Shown here piece after piece: positions 11,061 through 23,331 of a stretch of DNA of 64,000 bases (the stretch's first letter is position 1; each line of letters begins with the position of its first letter). The DNA is from Apiospora phragmitis (lineage: Eukaryota; Ascomycota; Sordariomycetes; Amphisphaeriales; Apiosporaceae): the NCBI GenBank assembly GCA_038363925.1, contig JAQQWL010000009.1, positions 1,240,001 through 1,304,000 of the forward strand. Reading direction: 5' to 3'. A program made the translations under genes and the position numbers. The notes beneath the pieces are model-generated. The model was not told where the DNA came from and ran no database searches. It was given only the letters and a program-made list of their open reading frames with translations.

Positions 11061-12350
11061 CTATATCTCATCCTCTTCGTCATCAAAGTCATCCTCGCGA
11101 CCCATCTCATACAAGATTCGCCCGCCCTCACCAGCCCCTATGTCCGTCTGCGCATCAAAGTACGGCAACACGATTCCCTCACGGTCCTTCCTCTGCTTCT
11201 CCGTCAACCCCAGGCTAAACGTCGTCTCGGCGTCCTCGCCTCCTTCTTCGGCCGCCGGCTCATGGACATCGCGGAGCAGCGGATGGTCGGACAACAACGA
11301 TATCCGGGCCCCCGTGTCCACCTTGCTCTTGGCAGCGGAGAGCGGCGCACCACCACCACCAGGCGTCGGCGGCGACACCAGGACGAACTTCTCCGCGACG
11401 GACCGCCCGCTCCGCCGCCGGATCTCCATCTCGACCACCAGCGCCCCTTCCACATCCTTCTCTCGCGTCTGCTGCAGCCCGACCAGGACACCCTCGCGAC
11501 CCTCGCGCAGGCCGAACTCGGGCTCGACCAGGCTGCGGTCCCGCGCGCGCTTGCGCTCGGCGGCCTGGCCCAGGTTCGACGTGCGCAGTATCGCCGTCGC
11601 GAGGTGCGACAGCACCGTCAGCGGGTGCGGCTCGTACTCGCCGAGCGTCGACTGGGGCGACAGGGCCAGCGGCACGTCGGTGTGGTATGTGGCTACCAGG
11701 CTGACGGTGGGGCCCGTGATGAGGCTCGATAGCACTTGCGGCATCTGCGAGGGGATCGCGGTGCAGAGGGGGTTGAGTGCGTCGAAGATTAGGAGGACTT
11801 CTGTATAGCATACGACACATATCAGCATCATGCGTCAGTACTTACATACTCGTCATGGTAGGTAGAGAAGTGAAGGGGTTGGGGTGTGCGAGGATGACGT
11901 ACGGCGGGTATGTCCCGGCGGTCCAGTCGGATAATGCGAGACGATCTCGGAGTGCAGGGCTTCGGGGGTTTTGCCCGTGCCTTGACGAAGATGTCTACAT
12001 CTGCTGGTTTCTTGAGCGTGGCAAACGAGACGAAGATGATCTTGCTCTTGGAGATCTGCCGCGAAGTATTAGCATCATCTGGCTCTAGCCATATAAGGGG
12101 GCCCGTGGCTCATCTGGTGATCAGCCTGAAAGGTAATCAATCATAGACATAGACTATGCGTGTAACTCGGACAACAACTACCGACAGGACATACCCTGGC
12201 TCTAGCGACAAATTCGCGGATTATTGGGTTTGCGCTCTGCTCCAGAGTGTCGAGTATGAGCGTCAGCGGGCTGGCACTATCGCGCAGATTAAGTAGCTTC
12301 TGGAACAGGAGCAGGGCATGAGATCGCGAGTGTTGCGTTGTGGGCGCCAT
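11061..12350 (-). CDS. elp5: Elongator complex protein 5 (one frame break)
   Basis: Exon 1 is 12350-12195 (ATG in MAPTTQHSRSHALLLFQKLL), exon 2 12055-11903, and exon 3 11800-11061; about 349 residues after one correction. Introns are GTATGT...GCAG and GTACGT...ACAG, the latter with a GCTGAT branch site. Exon 2 needs one extra base in the short C run at 11974-11976, giving VKARGKTPEALHSEIVSHYP; only then is its phase compatible with exon 3 (LLIFDALNPL). The chain is an inactive RecA-like fold (LILDTLEQSA, EYEPHPLT), then VEMEIRRRSGR and a terminal block LGLTEKQRKDREG...PYFDAQ with an acidic end EDDFDDEEDEI. Elp5 belongs to the Elp456 ring needed for wobble-uridine tRNA modification. Confidence 0.9.
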
Positions 12351-13498
12351 ATTGACGGCGGTTATATGGCTGTAAATTGCACTCAAGCACTTGGTAACCC
12401 CAGCTGCTGCCAATGTTGCAAGAACGTTTCTCAACCTCACTACCTCGCTTTTCGCCTCCTTCGTGTCAGAATTCGATAGCCTGAACGAGGATTGTATTCT
12501 ATTAAACGACAGTCTAGGAGATAAGTATACGAATGCAGCGACTTATGAATCAGTTCAGAGTAAGAGGTTCGGTATATCAAAGACGGTCCCCGCAGACAAA
12601 CGCATTTTTGGTTATCAAAATTTTAGTGGGGCTCCCTCCAACTTATAATAGCGAGCAACAGCTCCCAACCTCAACTCGAACATCAGCAATTGGTATTTCT
12701 GTTACTTTGTTGCATTAAATAATCTGCAACTTTCCTTTCTTCTGGTACGGTCCATGATGCATGCAATTACTTCATCCGTATCCTCCGTGCTGGATCCGGT
12801 CTAGGACTTACAGATAGGGTTCAAAGTGTTGCCCTGGACCGGCGTGAGTGACAATTCAAGAAGCAAGAATGACATATGCACGCAGGGAGCGGCAATTGCA
12901 TGTTCTAGAAACACATTGCCAAGGTCGCGCGCATCTCTCCGGGTCGCCTTGACGAATTAGCCTGGCATTATGATTCGAGGACGGATTGTAGATGGTCGGC
13001 AATATACTTACGTTAGCCAAACACCCGATGCAACTATATTGGGCTTTTGTGCCCATTTCATTTGCTCACATAGCCAAGCCAAGCTCTTGGTCATGACCGT
13101 GCAGTCCTTGCGGAACATAGCTGCATATACCTGTCATCGACTCAGTCAAATATCATATGTCTTCTTGAAGAAGGTTATGTCTATTCCTCTTACCCAGCTC
13201 TCTTCCTCGTATATTTCCACCAAGTTAAAAACCCCAAAGCCAAGCTTGAGCATCTTCGGCCAGGGCCAAACACGCGCTTCAGGGGCTGCTCTGCTAGCTC
13301 ATGATCCATGGCGGAGGGGCGGTAAGCGACTTTTGGGGTCTATTCCTGCTTATTCCAATCGTCATCCATCGTTATCCCAGTGTCTCAGGGGGACGGATAC
13401 ACTGTTTATTCGAGGAGTTACCTTTATATCCCGTTATCCCCCCCCTAAGACATCCCGTTTATTCCAAAAATAGTAATACTAACGCCGAGAGTCGATAG
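12351..13498. other. gene-poor region
   Basis: Upstream of elp5 and before the protease gene. Open frames are short and without family resemblance. A TACTAAC-like branch site near 13475 followed by an AG at 13497-13498 could be the end of an intron of the protease gene. Confidence 0.45.
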
Positions 13499-14880
13499 GT
13501 TCCCCTGAAGAGCCCTCTCGAGACACGAAATTTCCTTGCCGAGGAGAGCTTGGTCGTTACAGATATCTATTACCCTCTCTCAAGGATTCCCTCAAGCCGT
13601 GATTCTCTCAAAGTATCCCGCCTTCAAGGTGGGCTCCAGCTTAGACAAACCAGCCCCGGCATCGCACCCTTAGAGCCATTCCCAAACAGACGCAGTATCT
13701 ATTGTCTGTAGGTATGGGGGCACGAACTGGTCCATGATCCCGGATACTGGGAGCGCCGACACCTGGCTCATGTCCTCGAGCTTCAAGTGTCTGGATCGGT
13801 CGCACCAGCAGCAAGACCAGACCGCCTGCAACTTTGGACCCTCATTCGCGGGGAACTTCTCCGGTGGCAGGATTGCAGACGAGCATATGAACATATCTTA
13901 CGGCGGTGGTGACTCCCTCAACGGTGACATGGGATACGCGGAGTAAGTTTTCTTGTTCGGATGAAGCAGCACAGACAGTAGGCAAGATGGAGGCTAAACC
14001 TTTAAACAGCATCACTGTCGCCGGTATTACCGTCCCAAAGCAGCAAATGTCCCTCGTGACATCGGCGAGCATCCGCGGCAACGGTATTTTCAGTGGGATC
14101 CTGGGTTTGGGTATGCGTGGGTTGACGACCTCGTACACGGGTTCGGATCCGTCTAACGACGGCCCTGCAACGGCCAAAGAATACGCCCCGTTCGTGGAAA
14201 CTATGTCGAACAAGGTCGATCCGCTGTTGAGCGTGGCCATGTCCCGCGATGAAGGCCGCTCATCTGTCTCCTTTGGAGGATTGCCCCCCAACGTGACGAC
14301 GGGAGAGTTTGCTACCACACCAATCCGTCAGGTGAGAGCCAAGACTCACTCATCTTCGAGTGCGATGACGGCAAGCGAGGACATGCTAGCTAATGCCTGT
14401 GCATAGATGAGCGTGAACGGGGGCCCGAAGCACTACATGTATTACGGCCTTATGCCTGACAACATGAAGGTCGGCAACACGGAGACCAATCAGACGTGGT
14501 CTAAACCAGCCGGGATGCTTGTCGACACGGGCACTACCCTCAACTACTTCCCCGCAGACGTTGCCCAGACCATCAATAATCTGTTCGTACCCCCGGCGGA
14601 ATATGCCGGAGACGGAACGTTTGCCGTGCGGTGCGACGCGGCTCCTCCGGGGATCGAGATCGGTATAGGGGGTAAGGCCGTGCGCATCAACCCCAGTAGC
14701 CTCATCCTGCCCGAGACCAAGCAGAGCTACGCCGACGGAGACTATTGTCTGTCAGGCGTGGCTGCGAATGCTGGTCTGTCCATTCTGGGCGATGCGTTCC
14801 TGGAGGAGTTGTTGGTTGTCTTTGACGTGTCCGATAAGAAGCAGATGAAATTTGCGCAGCGGACCGACAAGACGTCGTAG
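13499..14880 (+). CDS. pepsin-type (A1) aspartic protease, 5' end incomplete
   Basis: Body exons end at 13942, run 14010-14331, and run 14407-14880, with introns GTAAGT...ACAG and GTGAGA...ATAG in good phase. Both catalytic motifs are present: IPDTGSADTWL and LVDTGTTLNYFP, with a flap-like region (ISYGGGDS) between them. ILGLGMRGL and the C-terminal LSILGDAFLEELLVVFD are also typical of family A1. Upstream, a propeptide-like tail (SPGIAPLEPFP) and YLLSVGMG can only be joined by adding one base near 13681-13683 (C run) and one near 13716-13720 (G5). No signal peptide or start codon could be placed, so the start given is only the limit of the recognisable frame. It is either an indel-damaged secreted protease or a young pseudogene. 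Confidence 0.72.
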
Positions 14881-17412
14881 TGATGACAAGGTTGCGTACG
14901 TACTTTACGGGTGTAAACAAGCATAGACCCGGTATTTCTAATTATCTATATTTAAGCAGTCTTTTTAAGAAATCGTATAAAATGATACCAGGCCAAGGAT
15001 ACAGCTCGAAACGATAGATGGGCAGCAACCACATATTCCCTACACGCAATGTCAATACCCTCATTCCTCGGGCTTATGTTTCTGTCTAGCAGCCATCTCG
15101 ATGCCCCGAACGTACATATAGTCATATACGCACCGTGCATAAGCTCACGAGACTATTCAGTATGCTAGGAGCTAGTTTCTTAGGGATCGGCAAGCAGACG
15201 GCAATGCGCAATTCGCCGGATGGGGTAATTGCTAACAGAAATTAGGTATCTCCATTCGACTGCGGAACGGGCTCCTTCTCACTACAAGCCCCCGGGGAAG
15301 ACTGCCGGTTACATAAGCGACTGCGACTTCGTTACTGTTCTCGGCTTGTTATGCATGTTATCTTAGCTGCTTGCACTACTAGCACGTGCAAACTGGGTAT
15401 ACAGATCACGTCACTGGCCATCATCCCTGTCGATGATCGACATACCCATGCAGGGAACACATGGACAGGCCATCGAGCTGTAGTAAGATGAGCGAGCTCC
15501 TCGCTGCTCGAGCCCGGGCCAAATGTTTGTACAGTAGTATGTAGTATGTAACAAATACTACGGCTAGATAACAAATTGCGAGTGCAGTGAGATTGTGCGG
15601 TTACACTCAGTGGGATGGAAGGAATGTCTCGCTTCGAATCTTGCATGGCTGTTACGATATAGAAAAAATGACCGATCAAAATCTGATAAGCCGCGGAAGC
15701 CACAATTTCCGGCCAGCCCTCTACGAATTGATTTTTTCTCGTCCACCCACTGCGCCACGGAAGCCGGCAGTTGGGCGTTTTGTTAGTACAGGTGTTATTA
15801 TCATACTAAGGGTAGTGCCTGAGGTACAGACAGTCAAGTCATTGCCGCGTCACTGGCAAATTTTGAAGTGATCAAACGTGCTGTATCAGATAGGCAGGAT
15901 GGTACTCCGTACAACGTCAAATCAGATGTCAATTCCCAGTCGAGCCCGTCTTTCGACGCCCAAATAGGATTTTCAAAGCCAATGGACTCGAGTCTATTTG
16001 TATTTCTCATCCACTCATCGTACGTTGAATACCTAAGCTGCTAACGTTCGGTCTTTCATTCATCCTGGCAACGCCTTTGGACCTGGCTCCGTTGGTCTGG
16101 CTCACCTGTTTTACACTGCATTGGGTATAGCCCCTTAGTATACGGATACTGACAGGAGGCTACCCATGAAGACGGTATCTTCCATCCGCATGCCGCTTGT
16201 TCAGGTGCACTCTAATGGTGCCACAAGTCCGCAGGTGGAGGCTCCGCCTACTCGTTTCGTGGGCCCTTCTCCTGGCCAGAACCTGGCTGTTCAATCGATG
16301 CATGTAATCTCGAGAACTCGATCGCCAAACTCTTGCATATCTCGTCACGATCGTACTTTTTCTCCGGCATATCGCCCCTGATGCTGGACATGGGGCTGTC
16401 GCGGAACTCTTATATTGCCATACTAACGCAGAGCTCCAACCCTGTATGTGGCCTATTAAATGCTGGGTAACAATAGTTCTATCACACTATCGTGACAAAT
16501 TAACAAAGGTGACAGGTGATGGCTAACCGACTTCGACTTTCAAGTCATTTCACAAGCTGGGGACATTCTACGCAGATCTACATGAAGCGCGCCATATGCG
16601 GACCCATGCCATTGAGAATTTCAGGATAGCCTCAGCAGAAGGACTCAGGATAGCCCGATCGACAGACGTTCGATCCTAAAGTTCAGATTACATACATGCC
16701 AGCCGCTGGATAGCTGCTGAAAGATGTTGGGATCAAAGTTCAGTCCTAACTCTACTGACGGCGGACCGTCGCTTGGTGGCTGGCTCGGTTGCTGGGGGAT
16801 TGATCATTGGGAAACACGCCCCGGCGCCCCATCTCTCTCTCACCCATGCATCCCGGCCTACGAAAAAACGGCCCTCACGACCGAATGGCGCTTGACACTA
16901 GCCTAGCCTCTACACTAGTCATTGACATGTCGCTTTTGGGCTTTGCTACTCCAGCGTCACGGACATCAGTGACGAAATCCCCCCAGTCTCTGAGAAGACG
17001 CTACCGGGGCTTTGACACACACCCCTCTGCGCCGCATGGCAAGAACTGGGCGCGAATATGTATCGCTGTGCTCCCGGCTTTAGTTTTCCAGAGGAGGATG
17101 TGGGATCAGAAGCTCTTGTCATCCGGAGTCCTGACTCCTTTACTCGCCTTGTTTCTGTTGTCTTTGCTTTAAGACCGCTGCGTCGGTACCGTACCTAGCC
17201 TTCACTGCAAAGGCTTGGCCCTCTCACTGTATACGACGAAGGAAACTCAAACTACACTGGTGATCCCTGCTTGCGCCATCGAGCAAATCTCCCCAGAAGT
17301 CTGGCGTTGGTAGAACTCTCTTAGAAGGGCGCGAGGTTTGGTTCCCAGCTGGACAGACTCGAAAAGGAGGCCAGAGGCAACAAAGAAGGTCAACCCTCTA
17401 ACACACATTAAG
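14881..17412. other. gene-free 2.5 kb
   Basis: Between the protease and the RGS-LOV gene. Only short, unrelated open frames on both strands. The last few hundred bases probably carry the RGS-LOV promoter and 5' UTR. No transposon ends or RNA gene are recognised. Confidence 0.5.
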
Positions 17413-20380
17413 ATGTCGGGCCACAGACGAATCATAAGTCCCCTGCGCCCCGGGACAAGGTCCAGGGCTATCAGGATGAGAGTCGTGAAAGCTCTTTGAG
17501 TGTACGGTCTATCTCTGCCTTTGACAACCACCATCAACAACACCCAGAAGAGGACGAGGACGACGATGAAGGAGCCGCTATCCCGGACATACCGACACGG
17601 AAGTCAAGCCGGGCACAGAACATAGTCGATTTCATCACATCCCCGAGGCGTTCAAGAACGTCCGCAAGACCAAATTCAAGGAGGACATAAATCAGAACCC
17701 CCACTCCCAAGTCTTGGGTGTGCCCCAGGTTTCTAGGCCCAGCAGGTAAGTTCGCACCCGCGTGGCTAGCTTGAGACTACTTAGGGAGGAAAACATCCTG
17801 ACATGGAATCCCAGCAGCTCATCGAGTAATCGAGACCAGCCATCTTCAGGGCGGTTGGCAAATTTGCGAGACAACGCGCCGACAGAGCGAGCAGCCAGTC
17901 CACGTACCCCACAAAGCCCGCGCTTTCCGCGAGACCAAGGGCCGGCAGAGCGATTCTCGAATATGCAGGACCCCGGGCCGGCAGAGCGGGCGCCGGCTAT
18001 ACGACAAGTTGCGTCGGCGGAGCGGTTACCGAGCACCCGCGAGTATAGCACACCGCAGACCCGCCGGCGCTCCGTCGGGCCCGACGACCAACTCAGCATA
18101 GCCCAGTCGAAAACGCAAAGGAGCATGTTCTCCACGAGATCGCAAATGAACTCTTCCTCATCTTCGCTGTTCTCGCCCACCTCGCTGCCGCCTTTGCAGA
18201 CCAAGGGCGGCGAAGTCGACAACCTCGAGCCCCTGGCCGAGGAGGAGGTCGATCCGGCCTGGTTCGACCTCGTGGTGCCTGCGCACTCGCTCGGCAAGCA
18301 GTACTCGCTCGAGACCCAATCCGAGCTGCTGTTCTCAGTAAAGCATCTCGGTGTCATATTCGACGACCCCGTCCTGCTCCAGCGTTTCACAACCTACCTC
18401 TGCGCCTACCGGCCGCAGTCCGTCCGGATCCTGGTCTACTACCTCGACGCGCTCAAGGCGCTCAAGGCGATCCAGTACGCCAACGCGGTCACCGAAGCGC
18501 TGGCCCCCATCGACGGGCTGGACTACACCAAGGCGACGCCCGCCAAGACGATGAATCACGGGCTCAAGGAGAAGATGCGGCAGGCTTTCGAGACGATCGC
18601 GAACCATGACCTACCGGCCTACATCACGCACACCTACGTGCAGACAGTGAGCTTAACGATCAAGAGGCGTATAGCGGATACGCTTCCGATTCATCTCCGC
18701 GACATGTCTGAAGGGCTGGCAGAAGTCTTTTGTCTGACAGATCCATCGCGCCCAGATAATCCGATCGTTTTCGCCAGTGAAGGTACGCCGTCGCCCCTAT
18801 CTTTTTCCCCTGACTACAACCCCCCCTTTCCACTCTGCAATGGCGCCTTGTGAGCTAACCAACCCGCCTGGCAGAATTTCACAAGACGACACAGTACGGC
18901 ATGGACTATGTGCTCGGCCGCAACTGTCGTTTCCTCCAGGGGCCCAAGACGAACCCCTTCAGCGTGAAGCGCATCAAGGAGAAGCTCGAGGCCGGCAAGG
19001 AGCACGTCGAGACGTTCCTCAATTACCGCCGCGACGGCTCGCCCTTCATGAACCTGCTGATGGTGGCGCCCCTATTCGACAGCCGGGGCATGGTCCGCTA
19101 CCACATCGGCGCCCAGGTCGACGTCTCCGGCCTGGTCAAGGAGTCGGCGGGCCTGGACTCGCTCGAGCGCCTCGTCGCGCGCGAGAACCCGGAGCTCCTG
19201 CCCCAGCATTACCAGCAGCAGTCGCCCCAGAAGCCCGACCACCGGCGCGCCCGCCACGCCAAGTTCAGCGACGCGGCCTCCGTCAGAACGACGAACGGTA
19301 ACGGCGTGGAGAAGCTGAACGGTGGTGCTGGTGCTGGCGACCAACCGCAGAACGGCAACGGCAACGACGGCGAGATCCGCGATGAGTTCCGCGAGCTCGC
19401 CGCCATGTTCACGATGCAGGAGCTCCGCACCGTCCGCGAGTCGGGCGGCGCCCTGCACCGCGTCCACCAGGAGGACATCTCGTCTACGGACAACGTGGCC
19501 AACTGGAACAAGCCCCGCATCCTGATCCGCGACGACACGACGCTGGACCGGCGCGACTCGGACCCCGTCCTGCACGACACGGCGGCCATGTACGCCGCCA
19601 ACACCAACAACAACAACACCTCGACCGCGGCCATCGCGCCATCCTCGCACCGCCGCATCGGCAGCGGCAACGCCGCCAGCGTGCACAGCAGCGAGCGCAT
19701 CTACATGGGCCCGGACCCGTCCTCGCCGGCTCCCTCTGTCTCCGCCGCCAACATCGGCGGCGGCCGCCTTAGCGGCGTCTACGAGCACTACCTGCTGGTG
19801 CGACCCTACCCGTCGCTCAAGATCCTCTTCGCGTCGCCCTCGCTGCGGGTGCCGGGGATGCTGCAGTCGTCGTTCCTGTCGCGCGTGGGCGGCTCGCCAC
19901 GCCTGCGCGACGCCATCGAGTCCGCCCTCGCCGACGGCCAGGGCGTTACGGCGAAGGTGCGCTGGCTCTCGTCGGTGTCCGCGGCCCGCAGCGCCGACGA
20001 GGGAAGGCACCCGGCCGGGGCCGTTGGATCCACGCGACCCCGCTGCTGGGCTCCAACGGCGCCGTGGGCGTCTGGATGGTCGTCCTGGTCGACGACGAGG
20101 CCGAGGCCTCGCGCCGTGTGCCCCGCGAGGCGCCGCCCGTCGAGCGCTACGTCAACGGCCGCCGTCCCAAGTTCGACCCCCGGCTTGGGGGCGTCGGTGA
20201 CTACGCGCCGTCGGAGGACGGCTTGAGTCTGGGGGCTTCGCCGAGGAGCAGCAGCAGCAGCCGCAGAGAAGAGGCGATAATGTTGGGGCGAGGAGGGCTC
20301 CGGCGGAGTTGGCGGAGCCGCCGATGAGGAATCCGAATCGGGCGACGACGCCGGAGATTACGCGGATAGACTCGTTTTAA
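17413..20380 (+). CDS. RGS-LOV blue-light photoreceptor (BcLOV4-type), four frame breaks
   Basis: Exons 17413-17745, 17815-18782 and 18875-20380, with consensus splice sites (GTAAGT...CCAG; GTACGC...GCAG) and matching phases; about 936 residues when corrected. The N-terminus is disordered, with degenerate PAER repeats. An RGS domain follows at about residues 281-400 (ELLFSVKHLGVIFDDPVLLQ). A helical linker (TIKRRIADTLPIHLRDM) leads to a LOV domain from about 425. That domain has GRNCRFLQG with the adduct-forming cysteine near residue 452, NYRRDGSPFMN and YHIGAQVDV. A conserved-looking tail region (RWIHATPLLG split by a break, then GAVGVWMVVLVDDEAE) follows. One base appears missing at 17448-17454, 17641-17644, 20017-20020 and 20231-20235, all G/C runs. 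The last correction, giving the end TPEITRIDSF, is the least certain. The inferred role is light-regulated membrane recruitment and G-alpha regulation. Confidence 0.88.
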
Positions 20381-21133
20381 GGGGATGTTTCTAATAATGT
20401 GTTTTATACTGCAAGGCGTTACATGGGCAAATCGAATTGTACCGTGTGCAAGTTCGTACGTTCGTTGGCGGAACGGGCTTGCTTGCTTTTCTTTGCTTGT
20501 ATACCCCCCACATGTCATGTTTTCTTTGTTGATACTCCCCCAAGCACCCAATGCTGCAGTGTATATAGATAATAACAACCAGTTCAAGTAAAATACATCT
20601 TTTGTGCGTACTCCATGTACATTAGCTGGTGAATGTTAATATATATGTAAGTATTAATAGTAAGCCCATCTGGGGAATAATTTAATATGACGATGAACAG
20701 GACTACGTCAGGAATATCATCAAATCGCGCCATCAATCACCAGACCGCCTCGTCTCGACGAAGCGTACATTATAATAGTATATGTTGCATGCCACATACA
20801 TCTTGCAATGTAGTATATAATCTCTCACACACCGTTCTGTGGTCTGTCTATAATAGAAGAAAAGGCATTAGTTGAACCCCCCAGTGTACCCAACGCCCTC
20901 GGCTTTATAACGGCTATGTCATGTCATGCTGGCCTCCTAAAGTCACTCAGCACCGCCGCCCAGTAGACAACAAAGTAGAAATGTAGTAAAATATGTGCAC
21001 GCGTGAGGTTCTCGTCACAGCAGCAACAGGGGGTATGTCTTTATCAGATGCTGGCTTTCTTCCTCTTCTTCTTCGTCTCCCGCATCTCCATCTCTCTCTT
21101 CTTCTATTATCGGCATAACAAAGAAAGTGGCTT
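20381..21133. other. convergent intergenic region
   Basis: AT-rich 3' regions of two convergent genes. No coding signal is seen. Confidence 0.55.
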
Positions 21134-22354
21134 TCACGCCGACTCGGCCTGGGCAAGCAGCCTCGCCCTCCAGCTATTACAGACCTCCTCGAAGCCGCCC
21201 ACCACGTCCCGGCACACGCCGGCACACTCGCGCTTCTGGAGCCGCTCGCCCCAGTTGCCCCGCGCCAGCCACCGCTCGCCCTCCTCCTTGAGCTCCTCCT
21301 CCCGCTTCATCTCGGCCACCATCTCCTTGGCGGTCCTCAGTCTCCGGGTGGCCGTGGTGGTCGTCTGCCGCGACATTTGCAGCGTGTCCGAGAGGTAGTT
21401 GAGCGTCTGCACCAGGTCCGACGTGACCGAGTGCAGCGCCGTGAGCGAGTTGTAGGCCGAGGTCGTGGGCCGCGGCATGTCGTCCGAGAGCGACGCGAGC
21501 ACGGGCAGCAGCTCGTCGATGGTCTCGGCGTCCGGCGGCAGCACCAGCGGCGAGAGCAGCGGGAACGTCAGGTTGTGCAGCTGGCGGGTCTGGTGCGCCA
21601 GGTGCGTCGCCAGCGCCGAGTGCGCCGTGATCAGCCTGGTTGTGCTCCCCTCCACGCCGGACTGCGACCCCAGATCGCGCAGGCCCTCCGTCACTCGCTG
21701 GAACACGCCGTCCACGGGCCCGCCTATGCTCTCGGTGCCTCGTCGGGCGAGCGAGTCGACGGCATCGATCCTGGCCACCAGGCTCGGCGGCATGCCGGGA
21801 GATTCGAGATCGGAATCCGAGCCGTATTCGCTGCCGTCGTATATGCTGCCCTGATTTCGTCGATGGCCTCGCGGGCTGTTGGGCAGGGTCAGGCTCATGT
21901 GGTTCTTCTTGTGGTAGGGCAGGGGGCGCTCGCTCTGGCTCGCTACATCCACACCGCTGTCTCTGATGCCATCATTGGCATGCCGCCGGCTGCTGTTATT
22001 GTCCCCGCCTTCTGAGTCGACGTCGATCTCAGGGGCGAGTTCGTCGTCCCCTTCCTCGTAGCACGCATCGTCATCGTCGTCACCGGATCCGGAGAGAGCA
22101 TCGGCCAGCTCGTCGGCGAGGTTGCCCAGCCCGTTATCTCCTCCCTCTTGGGCACCGCCGAACATGGTCATGTCTTGCTCGTTCATGCTGTTCACGCTGC
22201 TGCGCAGGGGCGTCATAGGGTCTTGAGAGGACTTCGAAGCTCGCCGGGCGACGGGCGAACCGCCGGGGCTGGAGGGCTGGTAGGAGTGTTGGTAGGAATT
22301 GTCCACAGCGGAGGACTGTCGCGAATGCCGTGGCGTTCGCGGGGACGAAGGCAT
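21134..22354 (-). CDS. conserved filamentous-fungal protein, disordered N-half and helical C-half, function unknown
   Basis: Single exon, 406 residues. The first ~190 are low complexity: Ser/Pro-rich (MPSSPRTPRHSRQSS), then acidic runs (GSGDDDDDACYEEGDDE). From about residue 195 (SLVARIDAVDSLARRG) the sequence becomes helical with long heptad-like stretches (HSALATHLAHQTRQLHNLTF; TSDLVQTLNYLSDTLQMS). It ends in a charged helix (EMVAEMKREEELKEEGERW) and a Cys-containing tail. No catalytic motif, signal peptide or membrane segment is seen. Such a layout suits a cytoskeletal or kinetochore scaffold, but that is only a guess. The frame is open throughout, with high GC at third positions. Confidence 0.75.
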   Translation of the reverse strand: MPSSPRTPRHSRQSSAVDNSYQHSYQPSSPGGSPVARRASKSSQDPMTPLRSSVNSMNEQDMTMFGGAQEGGDNGLGNLADELADALSGSGDDDDDACYEEGDDELAPEIDVDSEGGDNNSSRRHANDGIRDSGVDVASQSERPLPYHKKNHMSLTLPNSPRGHRRNQGSIYDGSEYGSDSDLESPGMPPSLVARIDAVDSLARRGTESIGGPVDGVFQRVTEGLRDLGSQSGVEGSTTRLITAHSALATHLAHQTRQLHNLTFPLLSPLVLPPDAETIDELLPVLASLSDDMPRPTTSAYNSLTALHSVTSDLVQTLNYLSDTLQMSRQTTTTATRRLRTAKEMVAEMKREEELKEEGERWLARGNWGERLQKRECAGVCRDVVGGFEEVCNSWRARLLAQAESA

Positions 22355-23331
22355 GATTGATTGTGGAGGTATTTCCGAGAGTTCGGGGTGTTGTTTCTTT
22401 TGACGGTAGCCAAGCGAAGACGGAGGTGAAGGGGGGGTATCGGTTTGTATGTATTATAAGGATCGTCTGTTTGGCCCTTTGGGCAGCGAAACGGAAAAAA
22501 TAGCCGGGTGCTGTTTTTCTCTCGTAAACGAGTAAGCTCTTATTGTTCCCTCTTCTCCGCAAAGTATGACAAGCCACCGGAAAGGTTGACTTTGTTGTTG
22601 ATTGTAGGCCGAGTCTACGGTGACTTGGCTCAAAAGCCGATTGTTTGCTTTGTTCGTGGTGGCACTCGGCAGTTCGTGGGATGGTTGCTAGTTGTCAAGT
22701 GGAGTGACTTACAGACTGACAGGGGCGGGATGCTGTGGTGATGGAAGTGTGTATATCAACCCCTGGATCTATATCAGGTCCCCTCGCTGGAGGAGAAGAA
22801 AAAAGAATGATAGATCCTTGAGAACGCATAAATCACAGGGGGGAAGGAATGAGTTGATAACAGTCGTCTCCCAAGAAACCTTGGTTACTTATTCAAGGGG
22901 GAAAAACATGAACGTCACCCACATTAATCACCACGAAGGCACCGTTGTTATTCGGTGTGCAAAGTTTGAATATTCACCATTACTTGCGCGTGTTGGCGGG
23001 GATAACATTCGAAATTAAGGGTGTTGTTATGGCTGTTTACACTACTGGCCCCTGTAGTTAGCCCATTAGCCCATTAGTGGTCAGGTACCATCCCATCTGG
23101 TTGGATTAGGTTCTGAAAAACGGGCAGCCTTTGGTCATCGGCATAATGAAACCCTGAGCTCCGACCAAGCAACATGGTCGTGAATGTGGGGGGAGGGGTT
23201 GTTGTCGCATTTCTGAACTTTCTTGACATCCAGAAATTGATATTCGTGCGGGAGCGACCCTACCAATAATCTGCCTTTGCGTACAAACAAAAGAGAACAG
23301 GCTGTTTGTTGCATTGAAACCAAACCCCATC
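22355..23331. other. divergent intergenic region
   Basis: Between the starts of the coiled-coil gene (-) and nat3 (+). No gene or clear element is recognised. Confidence 0.5.

Noticed and set aside
13301..13498. Frame MIHGGGAVSDFWGLFLLIP as a possible signal-peptide exon of the protease
   Set aside because: It is in frame with the pro-region but separated by a TAG stop, and the hydrophobic stretch is too far from the start for a good signal peptide. Only a CAG to TAG change could join them, which I cannot show.
12351..17412. Possible transposon remnant around the protease
   Set aside because: The region is gene-poor but I find no terminal repeats, target-site duplication or transposase fragment.
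19072..20010. 312-residue antisense frame
   Set aside because: It is the complement of the GC-rich third exon of the RGS-LOV gene; composition (Ala/Val/Arg/Asp rich) is typical of shadow frames.
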